Positions 54,247 to 63,605 are shown, counted from the first letter of the stretch. The stretch: DNA of 64,000 nucleotides from Actinokineospora bangkokensis (GCF_001940455.1 NZ_MKQR01000028.1:696656-760655), one strand, 5' to 3'. The notes: a model not told the origin generated them from the sequence alone. Numbers and translations: made by a program.

Positions 54247-54788
54247 GGGCCGGGCGATTGCTGGTCGTGTCCGTGGTGGCTGTCACGGCTGGGTGTTCGA
54301 CCGCCACCCCCGGGCAGCCGGTGCCGCAGGAGGTTGGGGCGGCGCCGAGCGCGTCTGGGAGCGCTCCGGTCGACCTGGCCGACCTCGACCCCTGCGGGCT
54401 GCTCACCGAGTCGGCCCGCGCGGAACTCGACGCCGCGCCGGGCAAGCGTGCTCGCGATCTGCCGTCTTCCACTGGTTGCCAGTGGAAGGTCAACCCAGGG
54501 GCGGCCATCTCCGAGAGCTACACCGTCGACGTCGCCATCTATCCCGAGCTGGGCACGGACCGGATCACCTCGACCGGGGCCAAGACACCCATGTCGGTGA
54601 ACTCCCGGCCCGCGGTCCGCTTCCTCGGCGCCGGGGGCAGCGTCTGCGTCATCTCCTTAGAGGTCAGCGCCACCTCTCGCGTCGACGTCAGCGCCAACGG
54701 TGCGGGCACGAACGACGGGGCGCTGCTGTGCCCGCGGGCGGAGACGGCGGCGGAGTTGATCGAGCCGGAACTGCCGCCCGCGAGCTGA
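54243..54788 (+). CDS. DUF3558 lipoprotein, copy 1
   Basis: 181-residue DUF3558 lipoprotein with lipobox VTAGC (C18). The mature domain has DLDPCGLLT, STGCQWKV, VCVISLEVSATSRVDV and LCPRAETAAELIEPELP. The Cys pairs probably form disulfides. Its function is unknown; the family is an abundant surface lipoprotein of Pseudonocardiales and mycobacteria. GTG 54243 is coupled to the upstream gene. Confidence 0.88.
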   Translation: MRAGRLLVVSVVAVTAGCSTATPGQPVPQEVGAAPSASGSAPVDLADLDPCGLLTESARAELDAAPGKRARDLPSSTGCQWKVNPGAAISESYTVDVAIYPELGTDRITSTGAKTPMSVNSRPAVRFLGAGGSVCVISLEVSATSRVDVSANGAGTNDGALLCPRAETAAELIEPELPPAS

Positions 54789-54799
54789 GAGGGATTCTG

Positions 54800-55345
54800 A
54801 TGGGAGCGCGTACCGCGTTCGTGGCGCTAGCCCCGGTGGTTCTTGCAGCGGGGTGCACCAGCGGTGTTGCTGGTCAGGCGGTGCCGCGGGCGGTGGGGGC
54901 AGTCCCGGGTGCGTCTGAGAGCGCGCCGGTCGACTTGTCCGACCTCAACCCGTGCGACTTGCTCACCGGTGCGGCACGTTCCGCCCTCAACGCCGCGCCG
55001 GGCAAGCGCGCTCGCGACCTGCCCTCCTCCACGGGGTGCCAGTGGAAGATCAACCCTGGTGCGCCCATCGCTGAGAGCTACACCCTGGGTATCGCCATCT
55101 ATCCCGAGCTGGGGACCGGTCGGATCAACTCGACCGGGGCGAAGACGCCCACGTCGGTGAACTCGCGCCCGGCGGTCCAGTACCTGGGTGCCGCGAACAG
55201 CGTGTGCGTCATTTCCCTTGAGGTCACGGCCGCCTCTCGGGTTGATGTCACCGCGAACCGTGCGGGCAGTGGTGGCTCGGAGGTGTGCCCGCAGGCGAAG
55301 GCGGCGGCGGAGTTGGTCGAGCCGGAACTGCCGCCCGAGGGCTGA
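54800..55345 (+). CDS. DUF3558 lipoprotein, copy 2
   Basis: 181 residues, lipobox LAAGC (C19). It is very close to copy 1 over PGKRARDLPSSTGCQWK and the AIYPELGT/STGAKTP segment, and to copy 3 over the C-terminal half (VNSRPAVQYLGAANSVCVI). It starts 11 bp after copy 1. The mosaic similarity suggests tandem duplication with gene conversion. No enzymatic motif is seen. Confidence 0.88.
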   Translation: MGARTAFVALAPVVLAAGCTSGVAGQAVPRAVGAVPGASESAPVDLSDLNPCDLLTGAARSALNAAPGKRARDLPSSTGCQWKINPGAPIAESYTLGIAIYPELGTGRINSTGAKTPTSVNSRPAVQYLGAANSVCVISLEVTAASRVDVTANRAGSGGSEVCPQAKAAAELVEPELPPEG

Positions 55346-55356
55346 GGAAGATCCTG

Positions 55357-55905
55357 ATGAAAGCGCGACTAGCGCTAGTTGCCTCCGCGTTGATGGTCCT
55401 TGTCGCGGCATGCACCAGTGAAGCTGCTGGTCAGCCGGTGCCGCAGGGGACAAGCGGCCAGCGCCCGCCGACGTCCGTCGGGCCCGGCAGCCCTGACTTG
55501 GCCGACCTCAACCCCTGCGACCTTGTGACCGACGCGATCAGCACCGAACTCGGCACCGGCCCCGCCGAGCGCGCCCGCGACCTCAAGTACTCGACGGGCT
55601 GCCGCTGGAGGGTCACCAAGGACACCTCCGCCACCAGCTACACCCTCGGCGTGGCCATCTACCCCGAGTTGGGCACCGACCAGATCAACGCCACGGGGGC
55701 GAAGACACCGATGTCGGTGAACTCGCGCCCGGCGGTCCAGTACCTCGGTGCCGCGAACAGCGTGTGCGTCATCTCCCTGGAGGTCACCGCCACCTCCCGT
55801 GTCGATGTCACCGCGAACCGCGCTGGCAGTGACGGCTCCGAGGTGTGCCCGCAGGCGAAGGCGGCGGCGGAGTTGATCGAGCCGGAACTGCCGCCCAAGG
55901 GCTGA
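55357..55905 (+). CDS. DUF3558 lipoprotein, copy 3
   Basis: 182 residues, lipobox LVAAC (C19). The N-terminal mature part differs from copies 1 and 2 (GTSGQRPPTSVGPGSPDL), whereas the C-terminal ~70 residues are nearly identical to copy 2. The signal peptide is nearly identical to copy 4, and the junctions before copies 3 and 4 share the sequence GGCTGAGGAAGATCCTGATG. Confidence 0.88.
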   Translation: MKARLALVASALMVLVAACTSEAAGQPVPQGTSGQRPPTSVGPGSPDLADLNPCDLVTDAISTELGTGPAERARDLKYSTGCRWRVTKDTSATSYTLGVAIYPELGTDQINATGAKTPMSVNSRPAVQYLGAANSVCVISLEVTATSRVDVTANRAGSDGSEVCPQAKAAAELIEPELPPKG

Positions 55906-55916
55906 GGAAGATCCTG

Positions 55917-56453
55917 ATGAGAGCGCGCCAAGCGCTGGTTGCCTCCGCGCTGATGGTCCTCGCAGCGGCATGCACCAGCGGCGAGGCTGGGCAGCCGGTG
56001 CCGGGGGAGGTTGGGGCGGCGCCGAGCGCGTCTGGGAGCGCTCCGGTCGACCTGGTTGATCTCGACCCCTGTGCGCTGGTCACGCCCTCGATCAGGTCGC
56101 GGCTGGGGGTCAGGGGGGAGGCGGATGAGGGTGGGACTGCATCGGCGCGGTCGTGCCAGTGGACGGTGGAGCGGGGGAGTGCGCGGGACAGCTACGTCCT
56201 CGGGGTGGCGGTCTTCCCGACGCTGGGGTTGGACGAGGTGAGCGCGTCGGGCGGGGTGGCCGATGTCGAGATCGGGGGGAGGCGGGCGCTGCGGTCGCTG
56301 CGGCTCAACGGGACGGTGTGCGCCATCTCCCTTGAACTCACGGCGACCTCGCGGGTCGACGTGCAGGCCAACAGCGCGACCCAGCGCGACGGGGCGCTGC
56401 TGTGCCCGCGGGCGGAGGAGGCCGCTGGGTTGATCGAGGCGGAGCTGCCCTAG
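55917..56453 (+). CDS. DUF3558 lipoprotein, copy 4
   Basis: 178 residues, lipobox LAAAC (C19). The signal peptide matches copy 3. The stretch GEVGAAPSASGSAPVDL matches copy 1, but the central domain (PSIRSRLGVRGEADEGG, FPTLGLDEVSASGG) is diverged. It ends with the shared LLCPRAEEAAGLIEAELP. Its stop codon overlaps the stop of the convergent GlxA-type regulator in CTAG. It is the last gene of the five-gene cluster. Confidence 0.88.
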   Translation: MRARQALVASALMVLAAACTSGEAGQPVPGEVGAAPSASGSAPVDLVDLDPCALVTPSIRSRLGVRGEADEGGTASARSCQWTVERGSARDSYVLGVAVFPTLGLDEVSASGGVADVEIGGRRALRSLRLNGTVCAISLELTATSRVDVQANSATQRDGALLCPRAEEAAGLIEAELP

Positions 56454-57406
56454 CCCGGCTGGAAGGTCTTGCGGTAGGCCAGCGGTGACACCCCGATCGA
56501 CGTGCGGAGGTGTTGGCGGAGGGAGGCGGCGGTGCCCAGGCCCGCGGCGGTGGCGACGCGGTCGACGGGCCAGTCGGTGGTCTCCAGCAGGTGGCGGGCG
56601 TGGTGGAGGCGTTGTTGGAGGAGCCAGGCGCCGGGGGACAGGCCGGTCTCGGCGCGGAAGCGGCGGGAGAAGGTGCGCACGCTCATGGCGGCGTGGGTGG
56701 CGAGGGTGGCCAGTTCGAGGGGGTGGTCGAGGCGCTGGAGGGCCCAGTGGCGGGTGGCGGAGGTGCCGCCGCCGGGGGTGGGGAGGGGGCGGTCGATGAA
56801 CTGGGACTGGCCGCCCTCGCGGTGGGGTGGGACGACGCAGTGGCGGGCGGCCCGGTTGGCGGCTTCGGCGCCGACGTCGCGGCGGACCAGGTGCAGGCAC
56901 AGGTCGACGCCCGCGCCGAGGCCCGCTGAGGTGAGCACGTCGCCCTCGTCGACGAAGAGCACGGACGGGTCGAGCGAGACCCGGGGGTAGAGGGCGCGGA
57001 AGTCGTCGGTGTAGCGCCAGTGGGTCGTGGCTCGGCGGCCGTCGAGGATGCCCGCGGCGGCGAGGACGAAGGCGCCGGTGCAGATGGACACCATGCGGGT
57101 GCCGGGGCGGACCAGGGCGAGCGCGGCGGCGAGGTCGGGGGGCAGGGTGCCCTCGCGGCGGGGTCCGGGGCACAGGGTGCCGGGGACGATGACGGTGTCG
57201 GCGGTGGCCAGCGCCTCCGGGCCGTGGTCGAGCAGGGCGGTGAAGCCGCTGGTCATCCGCACCGGCCGCGCGTCGACGCCGCAGACCAGGACCTCGTAGT
57301 GGGGGGAGCCGTCGGCGGCCACCGCCGAGCGGAAGATCTGCGGCGGGATGGCCAGGTCGTAGCCGACCGCCTCGTCGACGGCCAGGACGACCACGCGGTG
57401 CACCAT
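56450..57406 (-). CDS. GlxA family transcriptional regulator (DJ-1/PfpI + AraC HTH)
   Basis: 318 residues. The N-terminal DJ-1/PfpI-like domain (~1-170) has the nucleophile-elbow SICTGAFVLAAAG. The C-terminal AraC-type double helix-turn-helix (~215-315) includes MSVRTFSRRFRAETGLSP and VATAAGLGTAASLRQHLRTSIGVSP. ATG 57406 has AAGGA 7 bases upstream, preferred over 57424. It is divergent from the MFS gene across 71 bp, so it probably regulates that transporter. The ligand is unknown. Confidence 0.9.
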   Translation of the reverse strand: MVHRVVVLAVDEAVGYDLAIPPQIFRSAVAADGSPHYEVLVCGVDARPVRMTSGFTALLDHGPEALATADTVIVPGTLCPGPRREGTLPPDLAAALALVRPGTRMVSICTGAFVLAAAGILDGRRATTHWRYTDDFRALYPRVSLDPSVLFVDEGDVLTSAGLGAGVDLCLHLVRRDVGAEAANRAARHCVVPPHREGGQSQFIDRPLPTPGGGTSATRHWALQRLDHPLELATLATHAAMSVRTFSRRFRAETGLSPGAWLLQQRLHHARHLLETTDWPVDRVATAAGLGTAASLRQHLRTSIGVSPLAYRKTFQPG

Positions 57407-57477
57407 GGCCGGATCCTTGCACATGTTGGCGCTCCGGCCACTTCCCGAGCCCGCCCGCGTCGCGCAAGCTCTGCTGC

Positions 57478-58761
57478 GTGACGCAACTCCAGAGCACCCG
57501 GGCGGCGAACCGCTGGCCGTGGTTCGTCGCCGCCGTCGCGTTCGTGGCGCTGGTGGGCGCGGCCGGGTTCCGGGCCGCGCCCAGCGTGCTGATCGAGCCG
57601 CTGCACGCCGAGTTCGGCTGGTCGACCAGCACCATCTCGGCGGCGGTGTCGGTCAACCTCGTCCTCTACGGGCTGATCTCGCCGTTCGCCGCGGCGCTGA
57701 TGGAGCGCTTCGGGATGCGCCGGGTGGTGGCCTGCGCGCTGCTGCTGGTGTCGGCGGGCAGCGGGCTCACCGTCTTCATGGACGCCAGCTGGCAGCTGCT
57801 GCTGCTCTGGGGCGTGTGCGTGGGCGTCGGCACCGGGAGCATGGCGCTGACGTTCGTGGCCACGGTCACCAACCGCTGGTTCGTGCGGCACCAGGGCCTC
57901 GTCAGCGGTGTGCTCACCGCCGCGGGTGCCGCGGGCCAGCTGGTGTTCCTGCCCGTCATCGCCGCCCTGGCCGAGGACCACGGCTGGCGCCCGGCGTCGC
58001 TGTCGGTGTCGTTCGCCGCGCTGGCCGTGGTGCCGCTGGTGGTCATCGCCCTGCGCGACCGGCCCGAGGACGTGGGCACCACCGCGCTCGGGGCCACCCC
58101 CGAGGACGCCCCGCCGCCCGCCGCGCACCCCGGGCGGGCCGCCACCCGGGCCGTCACCGTGCTGCGCCAGGCCGTGCGCGTGCCGACGTTCTGGCTGCTC
58201 GCGGGCGGGTTCGCCATCTGCGGCGCGTCCACCAACGGGCTCATCGGCACCCACTTCGTGCCGGCCGCCCACGAGCACGGCATGCCCGTCACCACCGCTG
58301 CGGGTCTGCTCGCCCTGGTCGGCCTGTTCGACGTCGTGGGCACGGTCCTGTCCGGCTGGCTCACCGACCGCGTCGACCCGCGCTACCTGCTCGGCGCCTA
58401 CTACACCCTGCGCGGCGCCTCGCTCATCGTGCTGCCCAGCCTGTTCGCGCCCACCACCGAGCCGCCGATGTGGGCGTTCATCGTCTTCTACGGGCTGGAC
58501 TGGGTCGCCACGGTGCCGCCCACGGTCGCCCTGACCCGCCGGGTCTTCGGCGCCGACGGCCCGATCGTGTTCGGCTGGGTGTTCGCCGCGCACCAGGTGG
58601 GCGCCGCGGTGGCGGCCACCGGCGCCGGGTTCATCCACGACCACCACGGCGGCTACGGCCCCGCCTGGTACACCGCCGGGGCGCTGTGCGCGGTGGCGGC
58701 GGTGATGTCGCTGCGGATCGGGTCACAGCGGCGGGCCGCGGCAGCGCCCGGCTTGTCCTGA
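57478..58761 (+). CDS. MFS transporter (monocarboxylate/oxalate-type)
   Basis: 427-residue, 12-helix major-facilitator protein. HAEFGWSTSTISAAVSVN and FGMRRVVACALLL resemble the MCT/OFA group of small-acid transporters. The cytoplasmic loop between halves carries PEDAPPPAAHPGRAA. It is transcribed divergently from a GlxA-type regulator. The stop lies 16 bp before glnA2, whose -10 box lies in that gap. Confidence 0.88.
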   Translation: MTQLQSTRAANRWPWFVAAVAFVALVGAAGFRAAPSVLIEPLHAEFGWSTSTISAAVSVNLVLYGLISPFAAALMERFGMRRVVACALLLVSAGSGLTVFMDASWQLLLLWGVCVGVGTGSMALTFVATVTNRWFVRHQGLVSGVLTAAGAAGQLVFLPVIAALAEDHGWRPASLSVSFAALAVVPLVVIALRDRPEDVGTTALGATPEDAPPPAAHPGRAATRAVTVLRQAVRVPTFWLLAGGFAICGASTNGLIGTHFVPAAHEHGMPVTTAAGLLALVGLFDVVGTVLSGWLTDRVDPRYLLGAYYTLRGASLIVLPSLFAPTTEPPMWAFIVFYGLDWVATVPPTVALTRRVFGADGPIVFGWVFAAHQVGAAVAATGAGFIHDHHGGYGPAWYTAGALCAVAAVMSLRIGSQRRAAAAPGLS

Positions 58762-58765
58762 CAAT

Positions 58766-58771
58766 TACGCT
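58766..58771 (+). promoter_or_regulatory. -10 box, probable leaderless promoter of glnA2
   Basis: TACGCT ends 6 bases before ATG 58778, directly after the MFS stop codon. There is no SD. Confidence 0.45.
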
Positions 58772-58777
58772 GCGGGC

Positions 58778-60121
58778 ATGGATCGCCAGCAAGAGTTCGT
58801 CCTGCGCACGCTCGAGGAGCGCGACATCCGGTTCGTCCGGTTGTGGTTCACCGACGTGCTCGGCTTCCTCAAGTCCGTCGCCGTGGCACCGGCGGAGCTG
58901 GAGGGGGCCTTCGCCGAGGGCATCGGCTTCGACGGCTCGGCGATCGAGGGCTTCTCCCGGGTGTACGAGTCGGACATGGTCGCCAAGCCCGACCCGGCCA
59001 CCTTCCAGGTCCTGCCCTGGGAGACCCCGGAGGGCGAGCCGTACTCGGCGCGGATGTTCTGCGACATCGCCATGCCCGACGGCTCGCCGTCGTGGGCCGA
59101 CCCCCGGCACGTGCTGCGCCGGGCGCTGTCGAAGGCCAGCGAGGCCGGGTTCACCTGCTACGTGCACCCGGAGATCGAGTTCTTCCTGCTCAAGAACCTG
59201 CCGGTGGACGGGACCGAGCCCGAGCCCGCGGACAACGGCGGCTACTTCGACCAGGCCTCGCACGCCGACGCGGTGCACTTCCGCCGCCACGCCATCGAGA
59301 CCCTGGAGGCGATGGGCATCTCGGTGGAGTTCAGCCACCACGAGAACGCCCCCGGCCAGCAGGAGATCGACCTGCGCTACGCCGACGCGCTCACCATGGC
59401 CGACAACGTGATGACCTTCCGGTACGTGGTCAAGGAGGTCGCGCTCACCCAGGGCGTGCACGCCTCGTTCATGCCCAAGCCGTTCGCCGACCAGCCCGGC
59501 TCGGGCATGCACACCCACCTGAGCCTGTTCGAGGGCGACCAGAACGCCTTCTACAACAGCGCCGACCCCTACGAGCTCTCCGACACCGGCAAGGCGTTCG
59601 TGGCGGGCCTGCTGCGCCACGCCAGGGAGATCTCCGCGGTGACGAACCAGTGGGTGAACTCCTACAAGCGGCTCATCGTCGGCGGCGAGGCCCCCACCGC
59701 GGTGTGCTGGGGCCACGCCAACCGCTCCGCCCTGGTCCGGGTGCCCAACTACTCGCCGAACAAGTCCTCCTCCCGGCGGGTGGAGATCCGCTCGCTGGAC
59801 TCGGCGTGCAACCCGTACCTGGCCTACTCGGTGATCCTGGCCGCGGGCCTCAAGGGCGTGGCCGAGGGCTACCCGCTGCCGCCCGCGGCCGAGGACGACG
59901 TGTGGTCGCTGTCGGACCGCGAGCGCCGCGCCGCCGGGTACGCCAACCTGCCGCAGAACCTGGGCGAGGCGCTGGCGGAGATGGAGAACTCCGAGCTGCT
60001 CGCGGAGACCCTCGGCGAGCACGTCTACGACTACTTCCTGCGCAACAAGCGCACGGAGTGGGACGCCTACCGCCGCAGCGTCACCCCCTACGAGCTGCGG
60101 ACGCTGCTGCCCGTCCTGTGA
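58778..60121 (+). CDS. glnA2: Glutamine synthetase, GlnA2 type
   Basis: 447-residue type I glutamine synthetase. The N-terminal beta-grasp domain has RLWFTDVLGFLKSV and GIGFDGSAIEGF. The catalytic domain has EIEFFLL, HHENAPGQQEID, GSGMHTHLSL, NRSALVRVPNY and RRVEIRSLDSACNPYL. It lacks an obvious adenylylation-loop Tyr context NLYDLPPEE, as GlnA2 proteins do. In mycobacteria GlnA2 is not essential and sits beside Hip1-type genes, as here. ATG 58778 is probably the transcript's first codon. Confidence 0.93.
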   Translation: MDRQQEFVLRTLEERDIRFVRLWFTDVLGFLKSVAVAPAELEGAFAEGIGFDGSAIEGFSRVYESDMVAKPDPATFQVLPWETPEGEPYSARMFCDIAMPDGSPSWADPRHVLRRALSKASEAGFTCYVHPEIEFFLLKNLPVDGTEPEPADNGGYFDQASHADAVHFRRHAIETLEAMGISVEFSHHENAPGQQEIDLRYADALTMADNVMTFRYVVKEVALTQGVHASFMPKPFADQPGSGMHTHLSLFEGDQNAFYNSADPYELSDTGKAFVAGLLRHAREISAVTNQWVNSYKRLIVGGEAPTAVCWGHANRSALVRVPNYSPNKSSSRRVEIRSLDSACNPYLAYSVILAAGLKGVAEGYPLPPAAEDDVWSLSDRERRAAGYANLPQNLGEALAEMENSELLAETLGEHVYDYFLRNKRTEWDAYRRSVTPYELRTLLPVL

Positions 60122-60173
60122 ACTCCGGGCGACGGGCGGGGCTCAGGCGTCGCGCTCGGGCGGGGTGACCGGT

Positions 60174-60179
60174 TAGGTT
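60174..60179 (+). promoter_or_regulatory. -10 box, probable leaderless promoter
   Basis: TAGGTT ends 6 bases before GTG 60186. There is no SD. Confidence 0.5.
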
Positions 60180-60185
60180 GGCCGG

Positions 60186-63100
60186 GTGCCAGACGCCGTC
60201 GAGCCCGGTGCGGTGACCGCCTGCACGGTGGTGCACCGCGCCGACCTGCCCGCCGCCCGGGAGACCGCCCGGACGTTCCGCGCGCAGCACCCGGGCGCCG
60301 CGTTCGTGACCCTGCTGGTCGACGCCGAGGACCCGGACGCGCTCAGCCCCGCCGACCTCGGCGTCGGCCCGGGGGAGCTGGCCGCGCTGGCCACCGGGCA
60401 CACCGCCGAGGAGGCCTGCGCGGCGCTGCGGCCCCGCCTGCTGGAGCAGCTGCTCGACCAGGGCGCGCGCGCCGTGCTCTACCTGGCCCCCCGGGTGCGC
60501 GTGCACGCCCCGCTGGTGCGCGTGGTCGACGCCCTGGCCGACGCCGCCGTGGTGCTGGTGCCCAAGGTGCTGCGCCCGCTGCCCTCCGACGGCCTGCGCC
60601 CCACCCCCGCCGACCTGCTGGCCGCGGGCGTCTACGACGACGGCCTGCTGGCGGTGGCCCCCGGCGCCGAGCAGTTCCTCCAGGCCTGGGCCGAGGCGTG
60701 CCTGGCCGACCCCGGCCGGGCCAGCGCCTTCCTCGACAGCGCCCCCGCCCTGGTCGACCACCGCGTCCTGCGCGACCCCGGGCTCGCGGTGTCGCGGTGG
60801 AACGCCGGGCAGCGCCCCCTCGGCCGCGACGCCGACGGCAACCTGACCGCGGGCGGCGCCCCGCTGCGCACCCTCGACCTCACCGGCTTCGACCAGCGCA
60901 AACCGTGGCTGCTCACCGCCGCCTACGCCGAGCACCCCCGGGTCCTGCTCTCCGAGCACCCGCTGCTCAACCAGCTGTGCGCCGAGTACGCCGAGGACGG
61001 CGACCCGCCCCCGGCCACCACCCGCTTCGGCTGCCTGCCCGACGGCACCACCTTCCCGCCGTCGCTGCGCGCGGCCTACCGCGCCGAGCGCCCGCCCGCC
61101 GCCGGGGTCGACGCCGCCGCCTTCCTGCGCTGGGCCTGCGCCTGCCCGGCCGACCAGCCCGACGCGACCCGCTGGGCGCTGGCCCTGTGGACCGACGACC
61201 CGGACCTGCGCGAGCGCTTCCCCGAGCCGTTCGGCGCCGACGCCACCGCCTACCGCGACTGGTGCGCCGCCGACGGCGTGCTCACCGGGCGCCTGCACCA
61301 GCGGGCCGTGCCCGGCCAGGCCGCCGACGTCGCGCTCATCGACCAGATCGGGGTGTCGGTGGTGGGCACCGGCCCGCTGGCCGACCGGCTCCGGCTCGCC
61401 GCCGCGGCCTCCGGCCTGCCCACCTCCGACGACCCGGTGTACCCGGTGGTGCTGGCCACCGACGGGGTGGCGGGCATCCCCCGGCAGCGGCACGTGGTGG
61501 TGGTGCGCGAGGAGTACGGGCCGGTGCCCGTCCGCGCCGACGAGCGCTGGCTGGTCTGGCCCGCCACCTCGCCCGCCCCCGATGGGGTGGCCACGCACAC
61601 CGTCCCGCTCCCGGTGGCCGACCCCGGCGCCCGCGACGACCTGGCCCGCGACGAGGCCCGCGCGCACCTGGGCCTGGGCGCCGAACCCGCCTTCGTCGCC
61701 CTGGCCGACCAGGCCGATGACGTGCTGGCCGCCTTCCGCGCGGCCTTCCCCACCCGCGACGACGTGCGCCTGCTGCTGCTGGTGCCCGACGCGCTGGCGC
61801 GCACCGAGGCCGCCGAGCGCCTGCGGCTGTCGGTCGCGCACGAGCCGCGGGTGCGGCTGGTCACCGAGGAGGGCGCGTTCGCCCGCGCCGCCGACGCCGC
61901 GACCTGGGCCGTCTCGCTGCACCAGCCCGGGGACCCGCACACCGCCCGGGTGAACCGCTGGCTCACCGGGCTGTCCCTGCGCGGGGTGCCGCTGATCACC
62001 GTCGGCGGCGGCACGGCCGCCGAGCTGCTGCACGGCGACGGCTGCGTGGTGCTCCCGGTGGACGAGTTCGCCGCCGACACCATGGTCGCCGGGGCCGTCC
62101 GCGACCTCGCCGACGACCACGTCACCGCCGACAAGCTCGGCCAGGCCGCCCGCGCCCACCTGCTCGACGCGCTGGCCCCCGCCGCCACCGGCGAGGTGGT
62201 GCGCCGCCGCGTCGAGCTGGCCTACCGCAGCTGGCGGGCCGGCCGGGCGCTGGCCACCGCCGCCGAGGACGACCCGCTGCGCGCGCTGCGGGCCGCCCGG
62301 CACGCCCTGCACCGGCGCCCGGACACCGAGGCCGGGTACAAGATCCCGATGGCGCCGCAGCTGCGCCGCGCGGTGCTGCGGGTGCTCGCGCACTACGACT
62401 CGCACCTGACCTCGGTGCTTGGCTCGCTGGTCGACGGCATCGAGCGCACCGCGGTCGAGCTGGTCGAGCGCCAGGAGCGGTTCGCCGCTCCCGACTCCGA
62501 CCTGCTGCGCGCCGACCTCGACCTGGTGGTCGACCGGACCTCCGCGCTGGGGCGGCAGGTGTCGGCGGTGCACGACGAGGTGCTGCGGCTCAAGACCGCC
62601 GGGGTGGGCCCGCTGCCCCCCGCGCCTGTGCCGGACGAGGTCGCGCAGCTGCGCGACGCCCTGGCCGCCGCGCAGACCCGGATGGACGCCCTGGAGGCCA
62701 GGCTCTCGTCGGGCCAGTCGTCATCGTGGGCCGCCGACCACGCGCTGCGGGCGACCGACGCCCTGCGCAGGGTCGTTGTGCGGCAACAGGAACGCGCGCA
62801 CCCGACGGACACGGCCAGTTCGCTGGTGCTGTGCGACGCGGGGTTGCTGCGGTTGCCCGCGCGCGACTCGGTGATGTCGGCGGTGCTGTCGAGCAACGGG
62901 GTGTGGGAGCCCGAGGTGTGCGACCTGGTCGACGCGCTGATCGAGCCGGAGAGCGTGTTCCTCGACATCGGCGCGTACGTGGGCTACCACGCGATCCGGG
63001 TGCTGAGCAGGCTCGGCACCGCGGGCACGGTGGTCGCCGTCGAGCCCGACCCGGACGCGGTGGCGCTGCTGCGGCACAACGTCGAGGAGAACGTGGCGGA

Positions 63101-63605
63101 ACCGGTGGCCGCGCGGCTGGGCGTCGTGGCCGCCGCCGCGTGGGACGCCCCGACGACCCTGGCGGGGTCGCTCGCCGCAGGGGGCGGGCTCTCGGTTGCG
63201 CCGTCCGTGGCGCCACCTTCGGCCGAAAGTGTGACCACGGATACACCCGGTGATGTCACTGTCCCGGGCGTGCGGCTGGACCGCGAGCTCGACGCCGTGG
63301 CGGCCGCGTCCGGGCAGCGGTTGTCGGTCGTGAAGGTGGACGTGCCGGGCCGCGGGCACCGGGCGCTGGGGGGTCTCGTGCGGCGGTTGCGCAAGGACCG
63401 GCCGCACGTCATCTTCGGCATCGACGGGCCGATGACCAGCGGTTTCGGTGACGACCCCGCCGTGGTCCTGCGGGAGTTCCAGACCTGGGGCTACGAGCTG
63501 GTCCCGCTGGGTTCCGAGGTCGCGGCGGGGGTCGGCGAGGTGGTCGCCGCGGTGTCCTCGGGCGCGCTGCGCACGGTGTGGCTCCGACCGGTCACAGGCC
63601 GCTGA
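60186..63605 (+). CDS. Glycosyltransferase-FkbM methyltransferase multidomain protein
   Basis: 1139-residue cytoplasmic protein. Residues ~10-290 look like a GT-A-like glycosyltransferase, with ARAVLYLAPRVRVHAP where a DxD-type motif would be and TLDLTGFDQRKPWLL at its end. Residues ~290-720 hold a second, GT-B-like region (LVTEEGAFARAADAATWAVSLH). A helical/coiled-coil spacer (~730-880) follows. The C-terminal FkbM methyltransferase (~910-1135) has VFLDIGAYVGYHAIRVL and VVAVEPDPDAVALLRHN, an SAM site. It is probably an O-methylating glycan enzyme for surface polysaccharide. No other glycan genes lie nearby. Confidence 0.85.
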   Translation: MPDAVEPGAVTACTVVHRADLPAARETARTFRAQHPGAAFVTLLVDAEDPDALSPADLGVGPGELAALATGHTAEEACAALRPRLLEQLLDQGARAVLYLAPRVRVHAPLVRVVDALADAAVVLVPKVLRPLPSDGLRPTPADLLAAGVYDDGLLAVAPGAEQFLQAWAEACLADPGRASAFLDSAPALVDHRVLRDPGLAVSRWNAGQRPLGRDADGNLTAGGAPLRTLDLTGFDQRKPWLLTAAYAEHPRVLLSEHPLLNQLCAEYAEDGDPPPATTRFGCLPDGTTFPPSLRAAYRAERPPAAGVDAAAFLRWACACPADQPDATRWALALWTDDPDLRERFPEPFGADATAYRDWCAADGVLTGRLHQRAVPGQAADVALIDQIGVSVVGTGPLADRLRLAAAASGLPTSDDPVYPVVLATDGVAGIPRQRHVVVVREEYGPVPVRADERWLVWPATSPAPDGVATHTVPLPVADPGARDDLARDEARAHLGLGAEPAFVALADQADDVLAAFRAAFPTRDDVRLLLLVPDALARTEAAERLRLSVAHEPRVRLVTEEGAFARAADAATWAVSLHQPGDPHTARVNRWLTGLSLRGVPLITVGGGTAAELLHGDGCVVLPVDEFAADTMVAGAVRDLADDHVTADKLGQAARAHLLDALAPAATGEVVRRRVELAYRSWRAGRALATAAEDDPLRALRAARHALHRRPDTEAGYKIPMAPQLRRAVLRVLAHYDSHLTSVLGSLVDGIERTAVELVERQERFAAPDSDLLRADLDLVVDRTSALGRQVSAVHDEVLRLKTAGVGPLPPAPVPDEVAQLRDALAAAQTRMDALEARLSSGQSSSWAADHALRATDALRRVVVRQQERAHPTDTASSLVLCDAGLLRLPARDSVMSAVLSSNGVWEPEVCDLVDALIEPESVFLDIGAYVGYHAIRVLSRLGTAGTVVAVEPDPDAVALLRHNVEENVAEPVAARLGVVAAAAWDAPTTLAGSLAAGGGLSVAPSVAPPSAESVTTDTPGDVTVPGVRLDRELDAVAAASGQRLSVVKVDVPGRGHRALGGLVRRLRKDRPHVIFGIDGPMTSGFGDDPAVVLREFQTWGYELVPLGSEVAAGVGEVVAAVSSGALRTVWLRPVTGR

